Notes: generated by a model not told the origin, from the sequence alone. Counted from the stretch's first letter, positions 32,850-41,387 are shown. The stretch is 64,000 bases of DNA from Methylococcus capsulatus str. Texas = ATCC 19069 (GCF_000424685.1 NZ_AUKJ01000023.1:49412-113411), one strand, 5' to 3'. Program-made: numbers and translations.

Positions 32850-34157
32850 ATGAGCAGCGACCCGCCGGCAAAGACCCAGCACTGTTCCTTCTGTGGCATC
32901 GAACAAGGCAGGGACACCCCCCTCATCGCGGGCATCGAGGGCCAGATCTGCGAGGCCTGTGTACGGCTGGCCGAACAGGTCGTGGCCAACTGGGGTCGCA
33001 AGCGTTCGATGGCGGAGCTGCATGGCAATGTCCCCAAGCCGGAGGACATCAAGCGCCACCTCGATCAGTACGTGATCGGCCAAGAACTGGCCAAGGAGAT
33101 CCTCTCCGTCGCCGTCTACAACCACTACAAGCGCCTCCGCCACGAGAGCCGCGAGATTCTCGGGCTGGCCGGGAGCGACACCGAAGTCCAGGTCGGCAAA
33201 TCCAACATTCTGATGATCGGGCCGACCGGCACCGGCAAGACCCTGCTGGCCAGTACCCTCGCGCGCATCGTCGGCGTGCCTTTCGTGGTGGCCGATGCGA
33301 CCACGCTCACCCAGGCCGGTTATGTCGGCGACGATGTCGAGAACATCCTGGTCCGCCTGCTGGAGGCCGCCGACGGCAGTGTCGAACGGGCCGAGTGGGG
33401 TATCGTCTACATCGACGAAGTCGACAAGCTGGCGAAGAGTCCGGAAATGGCGATCAACACCCGCGACATTTCCGGCGAAGGCGTGCAACAGGCACTGCTG
33501 CGCTTCGTCGAGGGCAGTCAGGTGAAGGTGGCGGCCCGTGGCCGGCGCCGCGAGGGGAGCGGAGGCGGGGAAGAGGTCACGATCGACACCCGCAACATCC
33601 TGTTCATCGCGGGCGGCGCCTTCCCGGGGCTGGAAAGACACGTGGAAAAGCGCATCGGCCCTCCGCGTGGCGAGATCGGCTTCCACGCGCCCGTGCAGGA
33701 TGCCAAAAGGCCGCTTCTGGAGGAATTGCTGGCAGAAATCCAGCCCGAAGACCTGCGGCGCTTCGGCCTGATCCCCGAGTTCATCGGCCGTTTCCCCGTC
33801 ATCGCTCCCCTGGAGCCGCTGGACGAAGCGGCCTTCGTCCGCATTCTCACCGAGCCCCGCGATGCCCTCGTGCGGCAATACCAGAAACTGTTCGCCTATG
33901 AAGGCGTGGAGCTGGTGTTCACCGAGCCCGCGATCCGCCGCATCGCCGCGCGCACCATCGAGCGCGACACCGGCGCGCGCGGTCTGCGCAGCATCATCGA
34001 GCATATCCTCCGGCGGCCCATGTTCGAGATTCCCTCCCAGTCGGATGTCCGTCAGTGCGTCGTCGATGCCGATACGGTGGACGGAAAGGCGCCCGTCACG
34101 CTGGTGAGGGCCGAAGAGGAGGCGGGGGGAGCGCGGTTGGCCGCAGGCGAGGTTTGA
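32850..34157 (+). CDS. clpX: ClpX-type AAA+ unfoldase, divergent paralogue (ClpX2-like)
   Basis: Unfoldase partner of ClpP, 435 aa. Zinc-binding domain CSFC...CEAC at the N-terminus, Walker A GPTGTGKT, pore loop AGYVGDDVE, Walker B IVYIDEVDKLA, and the ClpP-docking IGF tripeptide in GEIGFHAPV, so ClpP binding looks retained. The RKH loop of typical ClpX is replaced by an Arg/Gly-rich RGRRREGSGGGEE stretch, suggesting altered substrate choice. ATG 32850 was chosen for its GAGG site 8 nt upstream; ATG 32823, overlapping the cysE stop, is the alternative. From memory, Azotobacter has a ClpX2 in its nif region that controls NifB and NifEN levels; the cysE/draT setting here fits that role. Confidence 0.88.
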   Translation: MSSDPPAKTQHCSFCGIEQGRDTPLIAGIEGQICEACVRLAEQVVANWGRKRSMAELHGNVPKPEDIKRHLDQYVIGQELAKEILSVAVYNHYKRLRHESREILGLAGSDTEVQVGKSNILMIGPTGTGKTLLASTLARIVGVPFVVADATTLTQAGYVGDDVENILVRLLEAADGSVERAEWGIVYIDEVDKLAKSPEMAINTRDISGEGVQQALLRFVEGSQVKVAARGRRREGSGGGEEVTIDTRNILFIAGGAFPGLERHVEKRIGPPRGEIGFHAPVQDAKRPLLEELLAEIQPEDLRRFGLIPEFIGRFPVIAPLEPLDEAAFVRILTEPRDALVRQYQKLFAYEGVELVFTEPAIRRIAARTIERDTGARGLRSIIEHILRRPMFEIPSQSDVRQCVVDADTVDGKAPVTLVRAEEEAGGARLAAGEV

Positions 34158-34216
34158 TCTTTTTCACCGCGCCAGGGTTGAATCGGATGCCCGTTCCGGT
34201 GATACCCTGAGGCGCC

Positions 34217-35062
34217 ATGGCTGGCCCGTTCCCCCCATCCGAAACTCATCATTCCCCCAACGTTGCCCTCGCCGGGCACAGCACCAATCTCGTCGGTATC
34301 CCCACGGAGCTTCTCGCCAGCCCCGATTTCAACCAGCATCCTCTGCCCTTGCGCATCCACGGCACTCGCGAGGCCCACAGCGGTCTGTTCGCCAGGCTGG
34401 GCCGCTGCGAGAACCTTCGGGAAGCGGGCGGTGTCTTCCAGGATTACATGAGCGTGGTGTTCGGTTTCGAGGAGGAGCAGCGTCTCGGCGAAGACCGTCA
34501 GGGACGGCGGCGATTCCGGGGCAGTTACCTGCGCTTGCTGCAGGATTGGGGCTTCGATTCCAACAATCCGCAAGGGGCGGTCTTGAAGGGTTGGGTCGAG
34601 AGCCGCTTCGGTCTGTTTCCCACTTTCCACAAGCAGCCGTTGACCGGTTTTGCCACCCCGGCCTGGATGGACTACGTCGAAGAGAAAATGGCGAGCCGCT
34701 TCCACAACAACTGCATCTATCTGCAGCTCGACCTGCTCTTCGAATTCTGCCAATGGGCGATCGCAAGGTTCGAGACGCCGGCGCGTCGCCACGTCAGGCT
34801 CTATCGCGGGGTCGACAGTCTCGGTGAATTCTGCCCCTTGGGGGCCGGCAACGGACGGGAAATCCTCGTGCGTCTCAACAACATCGTTTCTTTCTCCGCT
34901 GACCGGACGCAGGCGGGGCAGTTCGGTGCCTATATCCTCGAAACCGAAGTTCCGGTCGTGAAGCTCCTGTTCTTCAACGATCTGCTGCCGAGCCATCCTT
35001 TGCGCGGGGAGGCCGAGTATCTGGTGATCGGCGGGGGTTACCGGGTGAAGATCGTCGTCTGA
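34217..35062 (+). CDS. draT: NAD+--dinitrogen-reductase ADP-ribosyltransferase
   Basis: Inactivates nitrogenase iron protein NifH by ADP-ribosylating an arginine after ammonium addition or energy loss. The 281-aa product carries R-S-E-type transferase features: RLYRGVDSL, the NNIVSFSADRTQAGQFG strand-loop and the catalytic-type Glu pair in GEAEYLVIGG near the C-terminus, and the family-typical N-terminal STNLVGIPTELLASPDFN. It lies 59 bp after clpX with no clear promoter between, so it may be cotranscribed with the cysE-clpX unit. The removing hydrolase DraG is not in this window. Confidence 0.9.
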   Translation: MAGPFPPSETHHSPNVALAGHSTNLVGIPTELLASPDFNQHPLPLRIHGTREAHSGLFARLGRCENLREAGGVFQDYMSVVFGFEEEQRLGEDRQGRRRFRGSYLRLLQDWGFDSNNPQGAVLKGWVESRFGLFPTFHKQPLTGFATPAWMDYVEEKMASRFHNNCIYLQLDLLFEFCQWAIARFETPARRHVRLYRGVDSLGEFCPLGAGNGREILVRLNNIVSFSADRTQAGQFGAYILETEVPVVKLLFFNDLLPSHPLRGEAEYLVIGGGYRVKIVV

Positions 35063-35139
35063 CGCAGATGAACCGGTGCATCTGGACAGCGGCTGGCCTA
35101 TGATACGAGAAACCTTACGAAGCCCGGAGCGGCCCCTCC

Positions 35140-35664
35140 ATGAACATGAAAATGATCTTCACCACGGCCGCACTGGCGATTTTCCTGCTGCTTGCCGGCA
35201 TCGATGCCCATGCTTTGAAAGAGCCGGCGCCATCGAGCGCCCCGCCGGCGCGGCCTGCCGAACAGGATGAGCTGGCGCTGTTCCGCGCCAGCATCCGGAT
35301 GGAAAAACGCGAATTCGTCGCCGATGCGATGGATCTGGATGAAGTCCAGGCCAGGAAGTTCTGGTCGATCTATCATCAGTACGAAGCAGATCTGATGAAA
35401 TTGAATGAGGCCCGCTACGCCTTGATCAACGACTACGCCGTCAATTTCGACAGTATCAGCGAAACCAAGGCCGATGAGCTGGTCAGGGCAGCCCTGGAGT
35501 TCCGCAAATCGCGCACGGCTTTACTGGAAAACTATTACGGCAAGCTAGCGAAAGCTCTTTCGAAAAAGATCGGCGCCCGCTTTCTCCAGGTGGAAAGCGT
35601 TCTGCAGGGGGCGGAAGACGTGGAAATCGGCGCTTCCCTACCGTTGATGCCCAAGTCTCGATAA
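35140..35664 (+). CDS. Exported alpha-helical protein of unknown function
   Basis: 174-aa protein with a Sec signal peptide (about 1-25, MNMKMIFTTAALAIFLLLAG then HA-L), a Pro/Ala-rich spacer, and a wholly helical mature part rich in Glu, Lys and Ala. The general build (signal peptide, then three or four charged helices) recalls Spy/CpxP-like periplasmic proteins, but the LTxxQ motifs are absent, so no family is claimed. It stands between draT and the lytic transglycosylase on the same strand without tight spacing. Confidence 0.7.
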   Translation: MNMKMIFTTAALAIFLLLAGIDAHALKEPAPSSAPPARPAEQDELALFRASIRMEKREFVADAMDLDEVQARKFWSIYHQYEADLMKLNEARYALINDYAVNFDSISETKADELVRAALEFRKSRTALLENYYGKLAKALSKKIGARFLQVESVLQGAEDVEIGASLPLMPKSR

Positions 35665-35696
35665 ATCGGGGAGGCCGCAAGCCGTCGCCGCCGCGG

Positions 35697-35724
35697 TTGT
35701 CGTCTCGGGGCAACGGGCTACAAT
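35697..35724 (+). promoter_or_regulatory. Promoter candidate upstream of the lytic transglycosylase
   Basis: TTGTCG (35697-35702), 16 bp, then TACAAT (35719-35724). Downstream, a 7-codon ORF (35739-35762, MPADDFG) follows a GGAGG site before the main gene at 35823. Confidence 0.4.
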
Positions 35725-35822
35725 GAATGGAGGTACCTATGCCCGCCGATGATTTCGGATGATCCCCCGCCAAGATACGACCGAAGGGGAGGGCAGCGGC
35801 TCATGTCGAGGGGGACACGCTC

Positions 35823-37148
35823 ATGTTCAAACCATTTGCTCGAGGGTTGATGTGCATCGCTCCGGTGTTGCTGCTCGTTGCGTGTTCTTCGCACACCGTG
35901 GCGCCCAAAAAGGATTCACTGGTCCAGTCGGTTCCGTCCACCGGGTCGGACACGCCCCGGGATTTGGATTTCATGCCGAGGAGCCGGCCACGGGCGGAGT
36001 ACATGACCCGTTATCTGGGGGTGTTTCCCCGCTACCCTGCGCTCGAGCCCCAGGTCGCCTTCTGGCGCAAAGTCTATGCGGAGTGGAGTCGGTCCCAGGT
36101 CGCCCTGCACGACGATCGCTACCTGGGGCTGATCTACGAGGTCGTCGACCTGCCCGGGGAAGCCGGTGGCGGCTTCACGCCCAGCCAGAAAGCCCGGGTG
36201 CAGGAGCGATTCGATTACTGGAAATACCGCTTGCGTAACCTGGAGGACAGACTGGCGTCGCGCGCGCCGCTGGATGCCGCCGACCAACAGCTGGCCCGGC
36301 GGATCGACGAGCAGGCGGACCTCCGGACGGCCATCAGGGGCGCTGCCGAGCGTCTTCGCTATCAGCGGGGGCTGCGGGAGCGGTTCAAGCGCGGCTTGGA
36401 GATCAGTGGGCGTTATGACGAGCATTTCCGCCGCATCTTCCGCAATGCCGGTTTGCCCGAGGAGCTGGCGCTTCTACCCCACGTGGAATCCTCGTTCCAG
36501 GCCAATGCGAGGTCTTCCGCGGGGGCGGTGGGCATCTGGCAGTTCACCGCCGGAGCCGCCAAGACCTTCATGAATGGCCAGGACAGCGTTGCCGCGCGCC
36601 TGGACCCGATCGCCTCCGCCCACGGCGCAGCACGCTATCTCAGTCACGCCTACGGCAAGCTGGGGAGCTGGCCGCTGGCCGTGACGTCCTACAATCACGG
36701 CATCGGGGGGATGCAGAAAGCGAAGAACGTCTACGGGCACAACTTCGAACGCATCGTCCAGGATTACGATCATCCGCTGTTCGGCTTCGCCTCCCGCAAC
36801 TACTATGCGGAGTTTCTGGCCGCGGTGGAGATTGCCGCCGACCCGGAGCGGTTTTTCCCGGAAGGCGTGAATTACGAAGATCCACTGGATGAGGCGCCCA
36901 GCCCATTCACAGTGGCGGGAAAGCCGTCTGTGCCGCTCGTCCGGCCGGTGCTGCATAAGGTTCCGGCGCATCCTCTGAAAGGGGACCGTGTCACCTCGGT
37001 CCGCTTCCCCAAGTCCCTGCATGGCAAGGCCGGCCCTGCACATGCGGCAGTGAGCCTCCGCCCGGTCGCCAAGGCCCGGACCAGCCGTCCCGTCGTCGCT
37101 GCCATCGGCAGGAGCGGCGAAAAACTGCGTCTTGCCCGTTCACGCTGA
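35823..37148 (+). CDS. MltD-like membrane-bound lytic transglycosylase (lipoprotein)
   Basis: Cleaves peptidoglycan glycan strands, forming 1,6-anhydromuramic ends; predicted lipoprotein of the periplasmic face. The 441-aa product has a signal peptide with lipobox LVAC (about residues 18-21), a helical region, and an SLT goose-lysozyme-like domain from about residue 215 with the catalytic Glu in LPHVESSFQ, then SSAGAVGIWQFTAGAAK and a later TSYNHGIGGM. The C-terminal 90 residues are basic and Pro-rich; no LysM repeat was found, unlike E. coli MltD. The ribosome site is a GAGGGGGA run before ATG 35823. Confidence 0.88.
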   Translation: MFKPFARGLMCIAPVLLLVACSSHTVAPKKDSLVQSVPSTGSDTPRDLDFMPRSRPRAEYMTRYLGVFPRYPALEPQVAFWRKVYAEWSRSQVALHDDRYLGLIYEVVDLPGEAGGGFTPSQKARVQERFDYWKYRLRNLEDRLASRAPLDAADQQLARRIDEQADLRTAIRGAAERLRYQRGLRERFKRGLEISGRYDEHFRRIFRNAGLPEELALLPHVESSFQANARSSAGAVGIWQFTAGAAKTFMNGQDSVAARLDPIASAHGAARYLSHAYGKLGSWPLAVTSYNHGIGGMQKAKNVYGHNFERIVQDYDHPLFGFASRNYYAEFLAAVEIAADPERFFPEGVNYEDPLDEAPSPFTVAGKPSVPLVRPVLHKVPAHPLKGDRVTSVRFPKSLHGKAGPAHAAVSLRPVAKARTSRPVVAAIGRSGEKLRLARSR

Positions 37149-37247
37149 GACTCGGCGACGGTCTCCAAGAGTGTTTCGGGGACCGGGATGGCAAGTCCTT
37201 CCACGATCCTTTAGGATGCGGCGTCTAGACAAGACGCGGAGTGCATC

Positions 37248-37901
37248 ATGGCTTTTTTGGGCTGGCCGGTTTCGGGCGGCAGCGGATTTCTCACACCTGT
37301 GGTACACGGCGCGGGCGATGCGGCAGGCGCTGGCTGGGTCGGGCTGCTGGAGGGCGTGCTCGATTCGACCACCCGGTTCTTCGACGGCGGCGGCACGTTC
37401 GAATTCCTGCCGGGACTTTCCGCCCTGGCTCCCAACATCCATCCCCTCCTGGTCCATTTCCCGATCGCCTTCCTGAACGCATTTTTCCTGCTCGACCTGA
37501 CTGCCGTGGCGTCGCGTAAGAAAGAACTGCGTTTGGTCGCGAGCTGGATGCTGTACCTGGGGACGCTGGGTGCGGTGTCGGCGGCTGCGGCGGGGCTGTT
37601 TGCGGCGGGTTTCGTTCCCCACGGCGAAGCGGTGCACGAGATCATGGAATGGCATATGCGGCTGGGAGTGACCGTCACCAGTCTCGCCCTCGTCCTCTCC
37701 CTCTGGCGGCTGATCGCCCGCTACCGGTTTTCCGGCATGGCCAACGCCTTTCACCTCTTTCTGGCGAGTCTCATGGCAACGGCGATGTTTTTCGGCGCCG
37801 ACCTAGGCGGATTGATGGTCTACGAGCACGGCGTGGGCGTGAAAAACCTGCAATCCGTTGAGGCTGCGCACCACCACGAACACGGCGGGGGCGAGCCCTA
37901 G
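37248..37901 (+). CDS. DUF2231 membrane protein
   Basis: Integral membrane protein, 217 aa, of the DUF2231 type. The family signature HPLLVHFPIAFLNAFFLLDL (about residues 65-84) starts the first of four membrane segments; the others are at about 96-118, 135-155 and 163-185. The N-terminal 60 residues are Gly-rich; the C-terminus ends in a His-rich AHHHEHGGGEP tail that might bind metal. Function is unknown; DUF2231 proteins often sit near haem or redox genes, but none adjoins here. It is convergent with the DMT exporter gene with only 4 bp between the stops. Confidence 0.82.
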   Translation: MAFLGWPVSGGSGFLTPVVHGAGDAAGAGWVGLLEGVLDSTTRFFDGGGTFEFLPGLSALAPNIHPLLVHFPIAFLNAFFLLDLTAVASRKKELRLVASWMLYLGTLGAVSAAAAGLFAAGFVPHGEAVHEIMEWHMRLGVTVTSLALVLSLWRLIARYRFSGMANAFHLFLASLMATAMFFGADLGGLMVYEHGVGVKNLQSVEAAHHHEHGGGEP

Positions 37902-37905
37902 CGGA

Positions 37906-38805
37906 TCAGGTACCGCGGGTGCTCAGGAACGGCAGCAGCACGCCGCAAAGCAGTACCAGGGCGCAGCCGGCGAGCGCCGTTCCATCGGGAGCCTTGGCGA
38001 ACCAAAGCCAGCCGAAGGCCAGGTTGAACACGGGCGTGGCATAGCTCACCGCGCTGACCAGGGCTGCGGGTGATTCCTGGTACGCGCGCGTCATGAGGAC
38101 CTGTGCGCCGCTCGCCGCCAGGCCGCAAACGAGGAGCAAGGCCCAGGCCTCCCCGTCTCCCGGCACAGTGAATCCCGAGAGTCCAAACCAGGCCAGATGC
38201 ATCGGTATGGCGACCGCGCAGAAATAGAACACGACTGTGCCGGGCGGATTGCTCTGTCCGGCACGGGCGACCATCAGGTAGGCGAGAGCGCTGAGGAATC
38301 CCGAGCCCAACGCCATCAGCCTGCCCAGTTCGTCGGAAACGTCCGCCCGCGGCTTCATCAGCAGGTACAGCCCGACCAGGGAACCTGCCAGTGCGGCCCA
38401 GATCCAGCCGCTGTTCCTCTGGGCGAGCACTTTCGGGCCGAGCAAGGCCACGAACACCCCGCTGCTGGCTCCGAGAAAGGCAGCCTCCCCAGGTCCGATC
38501 CGCTGGATCGAAATGAAGGAAAGAATCAGCGCCAGCGAGCCAAACAGCCCGCGCAGCCATAGGGACGGACGCATGTCGCCCAGCAGGGAAGGTATCCGCG
38601 AGCGGATCAACGCGGGAAGGAGGAGAACGGCGAGGTTGACGATGATCCGGAAAAAACTGACCGTCATCGTCGGCAGTTCGGGATGCCTCACCCCGAGTGC
38701 GTATACCGAGACGCTCATCACGGAAAACAGGAGGGAGGCGAACAGCATGGCCCAAAGCCCCCGAATGTTCCGCGGCTTTGAGGAACGCGGCCGAAAGTTC
38801 AACAT
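37906..38805 (-). CDS. DMT-superfamily (EamA) exporter
   Basis: Drug/metabolite transporter family permease, 299 aa, with about ten membrane segments in two EamA halves. The family hallmarks are visible: ASLLFSVMSVSVYALG in the first segment, FFRIIVNLAVLLLPAL in the second, and the ending of each half (GPKVLAQRN; ATPVFNLAFGWLWFAKAPD). Substrate cannot be told from sequence; characterised relatives export amino acids, nucleosides or drugs. Transcribed alone, divergently from the small membrane protein at 38941. Confidence 0.88.
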   Translation of the reverse strand: MLNFRPRSSKPRNIRGLWAMLFASLLFSVMSVSVYALGVRHPELPTMTVSFFRIIVNLAVLLLPALIRSRIPSLLGDMRPSLWLRGLFGSLALILSFISIQRIGPGEAAFLGASSGVFVALLGPKVLAQRNSGWIWAALAGSLVGLYLLMKPRADVSDELGRLMALGSGFLSALAYLMVARAGQSNPPGTVVFYFCAVAIPMHLAWFGLSGFTVPGDGEAWALLLVCGLAASGAQVLMTRAYQESPAALVSAVSYATPVFNLAFGWLWFAKAPDGTALAGCALVLLCGVLLPFLSTRGT

Positions 38806-38834
38806 CGGCGGAGCAAGCCATCGCGGGCCGCGGA

Positions 38835-38863
38835 TTGAATCCCGCGTGAATTAACACTATATT
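38835..38863 (+). promoter_or_regulatory. Sigma-70 promoter for the small membrane protein gene
   Basis: TTGAAT (38835-38840), 17 bp, then TATATT (38858-38863), about 78 bp before ATG 38941. Confidence 0.55.
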
Positions 38864-38940
38864 CCGGCGGGTTTTTCAGTCGGGCCGCTCCAACGGCCGC
38901 ATCAGGTTTTTGACGACAGGACTCGACAAGAACGATACAC

Positions 38941-39354
38941 ATGACGATCGACAAAAGAAAACTGATCCGTTACGGACTTCCCGCCATTTTCCTGATCTTG
39001 GCCGCTTTTGCCGGCGAACTGATGCTCGAGGGGCTGATCGAATTCGCCGACCTCCTGCTCGAACTTTCCCAGCATGCCCTGACCACCTTCTATTCGAAGG
39101 TGTTCGAACTCGATCATCTGGAAGCCCAGCACAAGGCGGCCTGGACCAGCATGATCACGTTCATCATCGTGCTGATCTTGGCCATCCGGAAACTGGCGCC
39201 GAAAGTCGCCCTCAAAATCGAAGAAGGCAGGACCTGGTGTCGAGATCGGCGCGATGCGCTCCGCACCTGGTGGCGCGGCCTGGGCTGGTTCAAGAAAACC
39301 GCGTACGTGGGCGGCGGCGTGGCGGTGCTGGCCGGCCTCGCGATGATCCTTTGA
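38941..39354 (+). CDS. Small membrane protein of unknown function
   Basis: 137-aa protein with three hydrophobic segments: about residues 11-27 (LPAIFLILAAFAGELML), 68-84 (SMITFIIVLILAI) and 120-136 (YVGGGVAVLAGLAMIL). The loop between segments one and two is acidic and helical, that between two and three strongly basic with four Trp (TWCRDRRDALRTWWRGLGW), a likely cytoplasmic membrane-surface helix. No family was recognised. It has its own promoter and is convergent with the nitrilase gene, 6 bp away. Confidence 0.7.
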   Translation: MTIDKRKLIRYGLPAIFLILAAFAGELMLEGLIEFADLLLELSQHALTTFYSKVFELDHLEAQHKAAWTSMITFIIVLILAIRKLAPKVALKIEEGRTWCRDRRDALRTWWRGLGWFKKTAYVGGGVAVLAGLAMIL

Positions 39355-39360
39355 TGTGTC

Positions 39361-40230
39361 CTAACCGGTCAGTTCGAACTGGGCCGGCCAGTCGCGGTAA
39401 TTGAACACCTGGCCGGTTTCACGTACCCGGGCGATGGAGTCGAGGTCGATTTCCCCGTAGACCCATTGCGGTCGGTTCAACTCGCCGATCGCGAGGAGGC
39501 CGTTGTCGGGATGGCCGTAATCCACCGGCGTGTAGATCGCTGCCGCGCCGACGTTGACGTCCACGGCCTCCGACCAGGGAGCCGATCCCACGGTCGGCGA
39601 CTGTACGACGTAGCACTGGTTTTCGAGCGCCCGTGCCTGGCAGCCGATCCGTACCCGGTGATAGCCGGCCAGGGTATCGGTGCAGCTCGGTACCAGGATG
39701 AGGTTTGCGCCCATCTCCACCTGGCGGCGGGCGATCAAGGGGAATTCGCTGTCATAGCAGACGTTGATGCCGATCCGGCCGAATTCGGTGTCGAAGGTAC
39801 GGATCTCCTTGCCTGGTGAGATCAGCCACTGCTCGTTCTCGAACCGGGTCATCAGCAGTTTGTCCTGAAATTCCGGCCTGCCATCCGGACGGAACAGGAA
39901 GGCGCGGTTGCGGTAGCTGCCGTCCGGCTGCCGTACCGGGAAGGTGCCGGCCAGGATGTAGATGCCATGCTGCTCCGCCAGATCGGCATAGAGCATCATG
40001 AAGTCGGGCAGGACCGACTGCATTTCCGCCAACTGGGCCGACAGGCTGCGGTACACCGCTTCTGGGAACAGTGAAGCCAGCTCCATGCTGAAGTATTCCG
40101 GGAATACCAGCATCCGGGCGCCGTTGCCGGCGGCCTCCGCTACCCAGCGCTCGGCCTTCTCCTGGTAGGTCGCCCATTCCCCCAGGAAGCCGATGTCGTA
40201 CTGGGCGGCGGCGAGAAACAACGGCTTCAT
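39361..40230 (-). CDS. Carbon-nitrogen hydrolase (nitrilase superfamily)
   Basis: Amidase or nitrilase-fold enzyme, 289 aa. The catalytic triad is visible: Glu in LVFPEYFSMEL, Lys in FQDKLLMTRFE and Cys in GINVCYDSEFPLIARR. The frame is open upstream, but ATG 40230 gives the family start KPLFLAAAQYDIGFLG and overlaps the stop of the acetyltransferase gene (ATGA). Substrate is unknown; the trio with a GNAT enzyme and an NTF2-like protein suggests one small pathway acting on an amide or acylated amine. Confidence 0.9.
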   Translation of the reverse strand: MKPLFLAAAQYDIGFLGEWATYQEKAERWVAEAAGNGARMLVFPEYFSMELASLFPEAVYRSLSAQLAEMQSVLPDFMMLYADLAEQHGIYILAGTFPVRQPDGSYRNRAFLFRPDGRPEFQDKLLMTRFENEQWLISPGKEIRTFDTEFGRIGINVCYDSEFPLIARRQVEMGANLILVPSCTDTLAGYHRVRIGCQARALENQCYVVQSPTVGSAPWSEAVDVNVGAAAIYTPVDYGHPDNGLLAIGELNRPQWVYGEIDLDSIARVRETGQVFNYRDWPAQFELTG

Positions 40231-40838
40231 CGAGCGGAATCCTTCAGCGGCTTGAGCCAGAACACCATGGGCTTCTCCGTCTCCTCGGCTTGATCGACGT
40301 CCTTCCAGGCATAGGTGGTGACGAGTTCGGGGTGCTTGACGTAGCCGAACCGGCTCCAGATGGCATAGAGCGGCACATAGTCGGCGGGTCTCAAGGGGTG
40401 ATCGTCCGGCCTTTGCACGCAACAGAAGGCGCAATAGTCGAACTTTCCCAGGCGGCGGGCATGGCCCTCGCGGCCTTCGAAGAACCGCTTGTAGATGCCC
40501 CGGCCACGGTAGTCTTTCAGGAGCACCGATTCGGCGCAGTAGAAGATCCTGGCCGGATCGTAGCCGTGCTCGAGGAAGGGGCGTTTGAATTCAGGCGTTT
40601 CGTCCTCCATCGGCAGGCCCGTGGAGGCGCCGATGGCGCGTTCGCCGTCCAGAGCCAGCACCACCACGCTCTCCGGCGATTCCACGTAAGTCTGCAGATA
40701 GCGTTCCTCGTATTCCGTGGTGCCGTCGTACAGATAGGGGAAATCGCGGAATACCTCGATGCGCAGCCGGGCCAGGTCGGGGATGTATTTCTCGATTTCG
40801 GGCCCCGTCAGGACCTTGACGATGATCGCCTCGCTCAT
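40227..40838 (-). CDS. GNAT-family N-acetyltransferase
   Basis: Acetyl-CoA-dependent acetyltransferase, 203 aa. The GNAT core is visible: an N-terminal LARLRIEVFRDFPYLYDG helix, the VVLALDGERAIGAS strands, then the acetyl-CoA loop LLKDYRGRGIYKRFFEGRE (RGRGIY in place of Q/RxxGxG/A), and an ending with SRFGYVKHPELVTTYAW. Substrate unknown. It sits 5 bp after the NTF2-like gene and overlaps the nitrilase gene by 4 bp, so the three are very probably one operon. Confidence 0.87.
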   Translation of the reverse strand: MSEAIIVKVLTGPEIEKYIPDLARLRIEVFRDFPYLYDGTTEYEERYLQTYVESPESVVVLALDGERAIGASTGLPMEDETPEFKRPFLEHGYDPARIFYCAESVLLKDYRGRGIYKRFFEGREGHARRLGKFDYCAFCCVQRPDDHPLRPADYVPLYAIWSRFGYVKHPELVTTYAWKDVDQAEETEKPMVFWLKPLKDSAR

Positions 40839-40843
40839 GGCTG

Positions 40844-41254
40844 TCAGGCCTTTTCGACCTGCTCGATCCAGTCCTGCAGGTTGTAATAGTTGGTGATGCG
40901 GGCGACCTTGCCATCGCGGATGTCGAAAAACGCGCCGGCCGGCAGGCGATACTTTTGGCCTTTGGCGGGCGGCAGGCCCTCGTCGGTCACCCGGTATTCG
41001 CCGAGGACGACGAATTCGGCGGCGGCGCGGGTGCCATCCTCGTTGGTCATGATGGTCATGTCGACGAGCTGTTCCTTGTAATTGCGGTTCATCCGGTCCA
41101 TGAAGGCCCGGAATGCTTCCTTGCCGATCTCGCGGGGGCCCTGGTTGATGTCGTGGATCACATCGTCGGTGAGGAGGCCCAGGAAGGTCTCCATGTCGCC
41201 TGCGTTGAAGGCGGCGTAATAATTCTCGATGAGGGCTTTGGCGTTCTGATGCAT
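40844..41254 (-). CDS. NTF2-like (SnoaL / ketosteroid isomerase-related) protein
   Basis: Small cone-fold protein, 136 aa. Pattern: ALIENYYAAFNAGDMETFLGLLTDDVIHDINQG at the N-terminus, GKEAFRAFMDRM, and the closing FFDIRDGKVARITNYYN strand pair, all typical of SnoaL-like polyketide cyclase/isomerase relatives. It could be an enzyme or a binding subunit. It heads the operon with the GNAT and nitrilase genes. Confidence 0.85.
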   Translation of the reverse strand: MHQNAKALIENYYAAFNAGDMETFLGLLTDDVIHDINQGPREIGKEAFRAFMDRMNRNYKEQLVDMTIMTNEDGTRAAAEFVVLGEYRVTDEGLPPAKGQKYRLPAGAFFDIRDGKVARITNYYNLQDWIEQVEKA

Positions 41255-41344
41255 GGCGCTGATATTCCGGCTACTGGGTGAGGAACTTCCAGGGGAGTCA
41301 CGTCCCCGGAATTCAAAAGCGCGTAATTTTATGAGGGGAGCCCT

Positions 41345-41370
41345 GGCCTGTCGAGACCGGTCGACAGGCC
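41345..41370. repeat. Perfect 10-bp inverted repeat between two minus-strand genes
   Basis: GGCCTGTCGA (41345-41354) and TCGACAGGCC (41361-41370) flank a 6-nt spacer. It lies just past the 3' end of the OmpA-like gene. No T-run follows on either strand, so it is either a processed transcript end or a REP-like unit rather than a classical terminator. Confidence 0.55.
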
Positions 41371-41387
41371 GAGGCTGGCACGTCGGA

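Noticed and set aside
41345..41370. Rho-independent terminator for the OmpA-like gene
   Set aside because: The stem is perfect but there is no T-run on either strand; recorded as an inverted repeat only.
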